Positions 8,299 through 10,760 of a DNA stretch of 10,760 bases are shown here, one piece after another. Under the pieces are notes generated by a model. It saw only the letters and a program-made list of their open reading frames with translations. It did no database searches and had not been told where the DNA came from. Source of the stretch: Calditrichia bacterium (GTDB taxonomy: Bacteria > Calditrichota > Calditrichia > RBG-13-44-9). The position numbers and the translations under genes were made by a program. Every line of letters starts with the position of its first letter. Position 1 is the stretch's first letter. The stretch is taken from contig JALXCH010000608.1 of NCBI GenBank assembly GCA_026991005.1, positions 1 to 10,760 of the forward strand, written 5' to 3'.

Positions 8299-8391
8299 AT
8301 TATCTGCCGGGGGGAAGGGATTTCTCTTCCGGCAGTGTTTTGTGAGCACTTTGCAGAGAACCTATTTAGTAGTGTTTTTGTCTTTTCACGT

Positions 8392-8416
8392 AGCGTTCGT
8401 TGCGGACGTTGCGGTT
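8392..8416. repeat. short GTTGCGGNN 9-bp direct repeat
   Basis: GTTGCGGAC (8399-8407) is followed at once by GTTGCGGTT (8408-8416), preceded by a related GCGTTC. Only two good units are present; it looks like a remnant of a 9-bp array. Confidence 0.55.
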
Positions 8417-8480
8417 TATTCGCACACACAAAAATTCATTTCAAAGAGTAACGTATCTGGAGAAATGAAGAATGGTATTC

Positions 8481-8629
8481 CAAATTCCAAATAACAAATC
8501 CCAAATCACAAAAAAATTCCAAACAACAAATCCCAAATCACAAAAAAATTCCAAATTCCAAATCCCAATTAACAAAAAAACAAATTCCAAGTCTCAAATA
8601 ACAAGCATCAAATTCCAAATTCCAAATGA
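8481..8629. repeat. CAAATNN heptamer tandem array with a 32-bp duplication
   Basis: About twenty consecutive units begin with CAA and are mostly 7 bp (CAAATTC, CAAATAA, CAAATCC, CAAATCA). Two are 11-bp units and one is an 8-bp unit with longer A-runs. A 29-bp segment starting at 8495 recurs exactly at 8527, so part of the array was duplicated with a 32-bp period. The last seven units (8581-8629) keep strict 7-bp phase. No coding signal is seen. Confidence 0.92.
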
Positions 8630-8671
8630 TTAAGAGAATTTTTACACAATCTAATCATTTCTTTGTTTTTC

Positions 8672-8700
8672 ATTCGTGATTATTCGTGTGATTCGTGGTT
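8672..8700. repeat. ATTCGTG short tandem repeat, left copy
   Basis: Three units starting at 8672, 8682 and 8691 (ATTCGTGATT, ATTCGTGTG, ATTCGTGGTT) are spaced 9-10 bp apart and followed by an AT-rich AATTTTT. A second copy in the same orientation lies at 9454-9481. Confidence 0.8.
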
Positions 8701-8722
8701 CTAATAATTTTTGTATTGTTTC

Positions 8723-8820
8723 GCCCCTTTGGGGCTCAAATTTTGTGTGTACTCTATTCCCAGGGCTTCGCCCAGGGCTCTTCATGTGTGAGTGCTTCGC
8801 ACTCCTGAGAAGAATTCTCA
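8723..8820. repeat. run of four triloop hairpins
   Basis: Four perfect small palindromes, each with a 3-nt loop, follow one another: GCCCC-TTT-GGGGC (8723-8735), GGGC-TTC-GCCC (8763-8773), GAGTGC-TTC-GCACTC (8790-8804) and TGAGAA-GAA-TTCTCA (8806-8820). The stems differ while the geometry stays the same. The last one abuts the left arm of the 29-bp inverted repeat. Confidence 0.8.
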
Positions 8821-8845
8821 TTCCCATGGCTGAAGGAGGCTGTGT
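8817..8845. repeat. left arm of a 29-bp inverted repeat
   Basis: The reverse complement of this segment (ACACAGCCTCCTT, then GCCATGGGAA) matches 9289-9317 at 25 of 29 positions, with the first 13 bases identical. The arms enclose 443 bp. A triloop hairpin lies just outside each arm. Confidence 0.8.
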
Positions 8846-8898
8846 AAAACGTAGTGTCAATGGTATATTTATACATTGTTATTCAAATTAAAATATAG

Positions 8899-8939
8899 CC
8901 CCGAGCTTCCTTCGCAGAATCCCTACGGGAAGCTCGGGG
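8899..8939. repeat. 12-bp perfect inverted repeat with a nested alternative hairpin
   Basis: CCCCGAGCTTCC (8899-8910) pairs perfectly with 8928-8939 around a 17-nt loop. The loop edge also contains TCCC-TAC-GGGA (8920-8930), a triloop hairpin that competes for bases with the long stem. No T-tract follows on either strand, so a terminator is unlikely. Confidence 0.8.
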
Positions 8940-8947
8940 AACTTAAG

Positions 8948-8967
8948 GCCCAAACTATAAATTGGGC
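8948..8967. repeat. GCCCAA/TTGGGC palindrome
   Basis: A perfect 6-bp stem (8948-8953 with 8962-8967) around an 8-nt AT-rich loop lies 8 bp after the preceding palindrome. It is followed by TTTAGCCCC. Confidence 0.65.
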
Positions 8968-9017
8968 TTTAGCCCCATTTTATGCTAAAACCTAACTTTG
9001 TAAGAGGATTTTGAGTT

Positions 9018-9037
9018 CCACGAGCTCAAGATCGTGG
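9018..9037. repeat. CCACGA/TCGTGG palindrome
   Basis: A perfect 6-bp stem with an 8-nt loop. TTGAG (9011-9015) can instead pair with CTCAA (9025-9029), so two exclusive hairpins are possible here. Confidence 0.6.
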
Positions 9038-9088
9038 CTATAATGAAAATCAGTGCAAATTGATATTTTTTAAAGATATTCCTTGGAT

Positions 9089-9177
9089 TTTAGTGTTTGT
9101 GAAAATGAACAAATACAAAATATTCTTGTGTTGTTGACTTAATAATGAAGTTATAGAGTCCGTAGAAAAACACTAAA
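9089..9177. repeat. 10-bp inverted repeat TTTAGTGTTT/AAACACTAAA
   Basis: The arms at 9089-9098 and 9168-9177 match perfectly and are separated by 69 nt of AT-rich DNA. In such AT-rich sequence this could arise by chance. Confidence 0.4.
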
Positions 9178-9217
9178 TTCAGTAAGAAATAAAAATAATT
9201 CTACGCTTTTTACTACC

Positions 9218-9260
9218 GCATTTTACATAAATATGGTAAAATGCAATATTCATGATATTG
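9218..9260. repeat. two adjacent AT-rich palindromes
   Basis: GCATTTTAC (9218-9226) pairs perfectly with GTAAAATGC (9236-9244). It is followed directly by CAATAT-TCATG-ATATTG (9244-9260). No gene lies beside them. Confidence 0.55.
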
Positions 9261-9288
9261 ATTAAATATTCTTCTGATTTTCATTTTC

Positions 9289-9317
9289 ACACAGCCTCCT
9301 TTGGCTATGGGAAAGAG
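9289..9317. repeat. right arm of the 29-bp inverted repeat
   Basis: This is the partner of 8817-8845, beginning ACACAGCCTCCTT and continuing GGCTATGGGAA. Outside the arm comes ATTCTGAG and a triloop hairpin, echoing what lies outside the left arm. Confidence 0.8.
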
Positions 9318-9336
9318 GGAACACCACCCATTCTGA

Positions 9337-9349
9337 GTCCCGGAGGGAC
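9337..9349. repeat. triloop hairpin GTCCC-GGA-GGGAC
   Basis: A perfect 5-bp stem with a 3-nt loop, of the same geometry as the four hairpins at 8723-8820. It lies 20 bp outside the right arm of the inverted repeat. Confidence 0.65.
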
Positions 9350-9381
9350 GACTGAAATAATATTTTTTGACGGGATGAATG

Positions 9382-9414
9382 CGCAGCATCCTGCGGACAG
9401 GATTAACAGGATTT
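9382..9414. repeat. small hairpin plus ACAGGATTW 9-bp direct repeat
   Basis: CGCAG-CATC-CTGCG (9382-9395) forms a perfect 5-bp stem. It is followed by ACAGGATTA (9397-9405) and ACAGGATTT (9406-9414), two tandem 9-bp units. Confidence 0.6.
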
Positions 9415-9453
9415 TTACAACCGCTGCCTTCCCTCCCCCTACAATTAAAAAAT

Positions 9454-9481
9454 ATTCGTGTTATTCCTGAAATTCGTGGTT
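9454..9481. repeat. ATTCGTG short tandem repeat, right copy
   Basis: Units start at 9454, 9463 and 9472 (ATTCGTGTT, ATTCCTGAA, ATTCGTGGTT) with a strict 9-bp period and are followed by AATTTTTT. It has the same family and orientation as 8672-8700; the two copies lie about 780 bp apart. Confidence 0.8.
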
Positions 9482-9580
9482 AATTTTTTCTAACTGAAAA
9501 ACAGAGCAAAATGAGGTAAAAAAACAAATTCATTTTCTGCGGTATCTTACAAATCCTGTCCCCAAGGGGTAGCCTAATGG

Positions 9581-9603
9581 TTTGTTTCACCAAAACAAAG
9601 GAG
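9581..9603 (+). promoter_or_regulatory. hairpin overlapping the purM ribosome binding site
   Basis: TTTGTTT (9581-9587) can pair with AAACAAA (9593-9599) around a 5-nt loop. The right arm covers the first bases of the Shine-Dalgarno AAAGGAG (9597-9603). The site decides the start, since it is spaced 5 nt from GTG 9609 but too far from ATG 9621. The stem is all A-T except one pair, so any effect on translation would be modest. Confidence 0.45.
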
Positions 9604-9608
9604 AAGCA

Positions 9609-10616
9609 GTGAGCTCTAAAATGACCTATCGCAAAGCAGGGGTAAATATCGAGAAAGCCGAGCAATCTCTTCAATCCCTCAAGGAGCAAATTCAAAGTAC
9701 CCACAACGAGCACGTTCTGAAACCCATCGGTGCGTTTGGCGGATTTTACCAATTCCCTGCCCATCAGTACCGCAATCCCATATTGGTGGCCAGCACCGAT
9801 GGCGTGGGCACCAAGCTAATGATTGCCAACCTGATGAATCAGCATCACACCGTGGGTCAGGATCTGGTGAACCACTGCATTAACGATATTGCCGTTTGCG
9901 GCGCCGAGCCGCTTTTTTTTCTGGATTACTACGCCTGTGGTGAATTACAGGAAAAGGTTTACCGGGAGGTAATCACCGGTTTTGTCATTGCCTGTCGGGA
10001 GGCCGGTGTTCCTCTAATTGGGGGAGAAACTGCCGAAATGCCGGATATGTACCAGAAGGGAGATTACGACCTGGCCGGTACCATCGTTGGAGTGGTGGAA
10101 AAAGAGGAGATCATCGATGGGCAGAACATCCAGGCGGGCGATGTTATTCTGGGGGTAGCATCCAACGGATTGCATACCAACGGTTATTCTCTGGCACGTA
10201 AGGTACTCCTGATGCAGTTCAGCGTTCATGACACAATCCCGGAATTACAGAATACTCTGGGTGCGGAGTTGCTCAAAATTCATTTAAATTACCTCCCCAT
10301 CATCCGCACATTGCGGAGCAATTTTCTCATTAAGGGTTTAGCGCACATTACCGGAGGCGGTTTGGTCAAGAACACCGCCCGGGTTATTCCGGACGGTTTG
10401 CAGCCCGTTTTCCACTGGCAGAGCTGGCCGGTTCCTCCCATTTTTCAGCTCATCCAGCAAACGGGTCAGGTACCCGAGGCGGATATGCGAGAAACATTCA
10501 ACATGGGCATTGGACTCACCATCATTACGTCCCCGGAAGAAGCGGAAAAGATTCTGGATCATTTCCGGAACCATTCCCCTGCCTTTTACCGAATCGGGGA
10601 AATAACCTCCGTCTAA
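9609..10616 (+). CDS. purM: phosphoribosylformylglycinamidine cyclo-ligase (AIR synthetase)
   Basis: A 335-residue protein, close to the usual 345. It catalyses ATP-dependent closure of FGAM to aminoimidazole ribotide, the fifth step of de novo purine synthesis in the cytoplasm. Family motifs occur in order: TYRKAGVNIEKAE (6-18), ASTDGVGTKLMIA (61-73), GQDLVNHCINDIAVCGAEP (83-101), GGETAEMPDMY (138-148), NGLHTNGYS (186-194), HITGGG (246-251) and FNMGIGL (297-303). DGVGTK and GGETAEMP belong to the ATP and substrate site of the PurM/PurL superfamily. GTG at 9609 is chosen because AAAGGAG lies 5 nt upstream; an in-frame TTG at 9582 and ATG at 9621 are poorly placed. No other purine gene is visible, so it is not shown to be in a pur operon here. 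The gene looks complete and intact. Confidence 0.97.
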   Translation: MSSKMTYRKAGVNIEKAEQSLQSLKEQIQSTHNEHVLKPIGAFGGFYQFPAHQYRNPILVASTDGVGTKLMIANLMNQHHTVGQDLVNHCINDIAVCGAEPLFFLDYYACGELQEKVYREVITGFVIACREAGVPLIGGETAEMPDMYQKGDYDLAGTIVGVVEKEEIIDGQNIQAGDVILGVASNGLHTNGYSLARKVLLMQFSVHDTIPELQNTLGAELLKIHLNYLPIIRTLRSNFLIKGLAHITGGGLVKNTARVIPDGLQPVFHWQSWPVPPIFQLIQQTGQVPEADMRETFNMGIGLTIITSPEEAEKILDHFRNHSPAFYRIGEITSV

Positions 10617-10667
10617 CCGTTCCCGATTTATCTCATTGGCGTCAACTTAATATCCCAGTAATTGAAA

Positions 10668-10693
10668 GTAATTGATTCGATCATTACGTTTTT
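10668..10693 (+). terminator. weak candidate terminator downstream of purM
   Basis: GTAAT..TGAT pairs with ATCATTAC (10668-10687) through about eight pairs with one bulge and a 3-nt loop, followed by GTTTTT. It lies about 50 nt after the purM stop. The stem is AT-rich and imperfect, so this is tentative. Nothing else is recognised between purM and the window end. Confidence 0.3.
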
Positions 10694-10760
10694 CATAGGT
10701 GCAATAATAAGTTATTCGGTCAAAATATTTTTCCAAAAACATTTCAGGATAAGTTAAAGC

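Larger units (their letters stand above)
8047..9608. other. 1.56-kb repeat-rich divergent spacer without genes
   Basis: Neither strand holds a frame with a ribosome site and recognisable protein. The DNA is AT-rich and packed with short repeat modules listed separately: 7-bp arrays, arrays of about 9 bp, triloop hairpins, larger palindromes and one inverted repeat pair. About 120 nt just upstream of the protease start (8047-8165) is likely its leader and promoter region, but no good -35/-10 pair is seen. A fragment ACCACAGAGGAG at 8171-8182 resembles another short-period repeat remnant. The start of purM lies at the far end, again without a clear promoter. Confidence 0.75.

Noticed and set aside
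8090..8429. Small repeat-containing proteins of YALCPM type on the minus strand
   Set aside because: They arise because the 7-bp repeat has no stops in any minus-strand frame; there is no ribosome site and no domain.
8193..8629. CRISPR array
   Set aside because: Units are 7 bp and directly tandem with no unique spacers of 25-40 bp, and no cas gene is present.
8817..8891. Peptide gene within the plus-strand frame 8676-8891
   Set aside because: The frame is composed of hairpin and inverted-repeat modules and has no ribosome site or coding character.
8817..9317. Insertion sequence with its own transposase
   Set aside because: No open frame of useful length or transposase motif lies between the inverted arms; the longest frames there are under 75 codons with no ribosome site.
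8047..9608. tRNA or other known structured RNA gene
   Set aside because: No T-loop consensus, CCA end or familiar riboswitch core was recognised by eye; a covariance search would be needed to be certain.

Overview
The window comes from a bacterium with coding DNA of roughly balanced GC and AT-rich spacers. Canonical-looking -35/-10 boxes, strong Shine-Dalgarno sites, an exported tricorn-type protease, a lipoprotein with paired YPxxVGxxW motifs and an extended ribosomal protein S1 suggest an FCB-superphylum organism such as Calditrichota or Ignavibacteria. That placement is an inference from gene style, not a sequence search.

Layout: positions 1-8046 are coded on the minus strand. Reading in the direction of transcription, a tricorn-like protease (8046 to 4909) ends at a strong intrinsic terminator. 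Ribosomal protein S1 (rpsA, 4613 to 2367) has its own promoter and a perfect 12-bp terminator. A two-gene operon follows, from a near-consensus promoter at 2240-2268: a lipoprotein (2206 to 1340), then 6 nt later a soluble GAF-domain sensor histidine kinase (1333 to the window edge, C-terminus cut off). On the plus strand, purM (9609-10616) is transcribed away from the protease gene.

The divergent spacer between the protease and purM (8047-9608, about 1.56 kb) has no credible gene and is the unusual part of the window. It is a mosaic of short repeat modules: a CATAGRG heptamer array with a 14-bp higher-order alternation; a CAAATNN heptamer array with a 32-bp internal duplication; several short arrays of about 9 bp period, one family of which (ATTCGTG) occurs as direct copies near both ends of the mosaic; a run of small triloop hairpins; several larger palindromes; and a 29-bp inverted repeat pair (25/29 matches) enclosing about 440 bp. 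No transposase, CRISPR or RNA gene was recognised there.

Functionally the genes are ordinary: translation (S1), purine synthesis (PurM), extracytoplasmic peptide degradation (tricorn-like) and a signalling pair (lipoprotein plus kinase). They are unrelated jobs in separate transcription units. I found no convincing new multi-gene system; the candidates for novelty are the repeat mosaic and, to a lesser degree, the lipoprotein-kinase pair.
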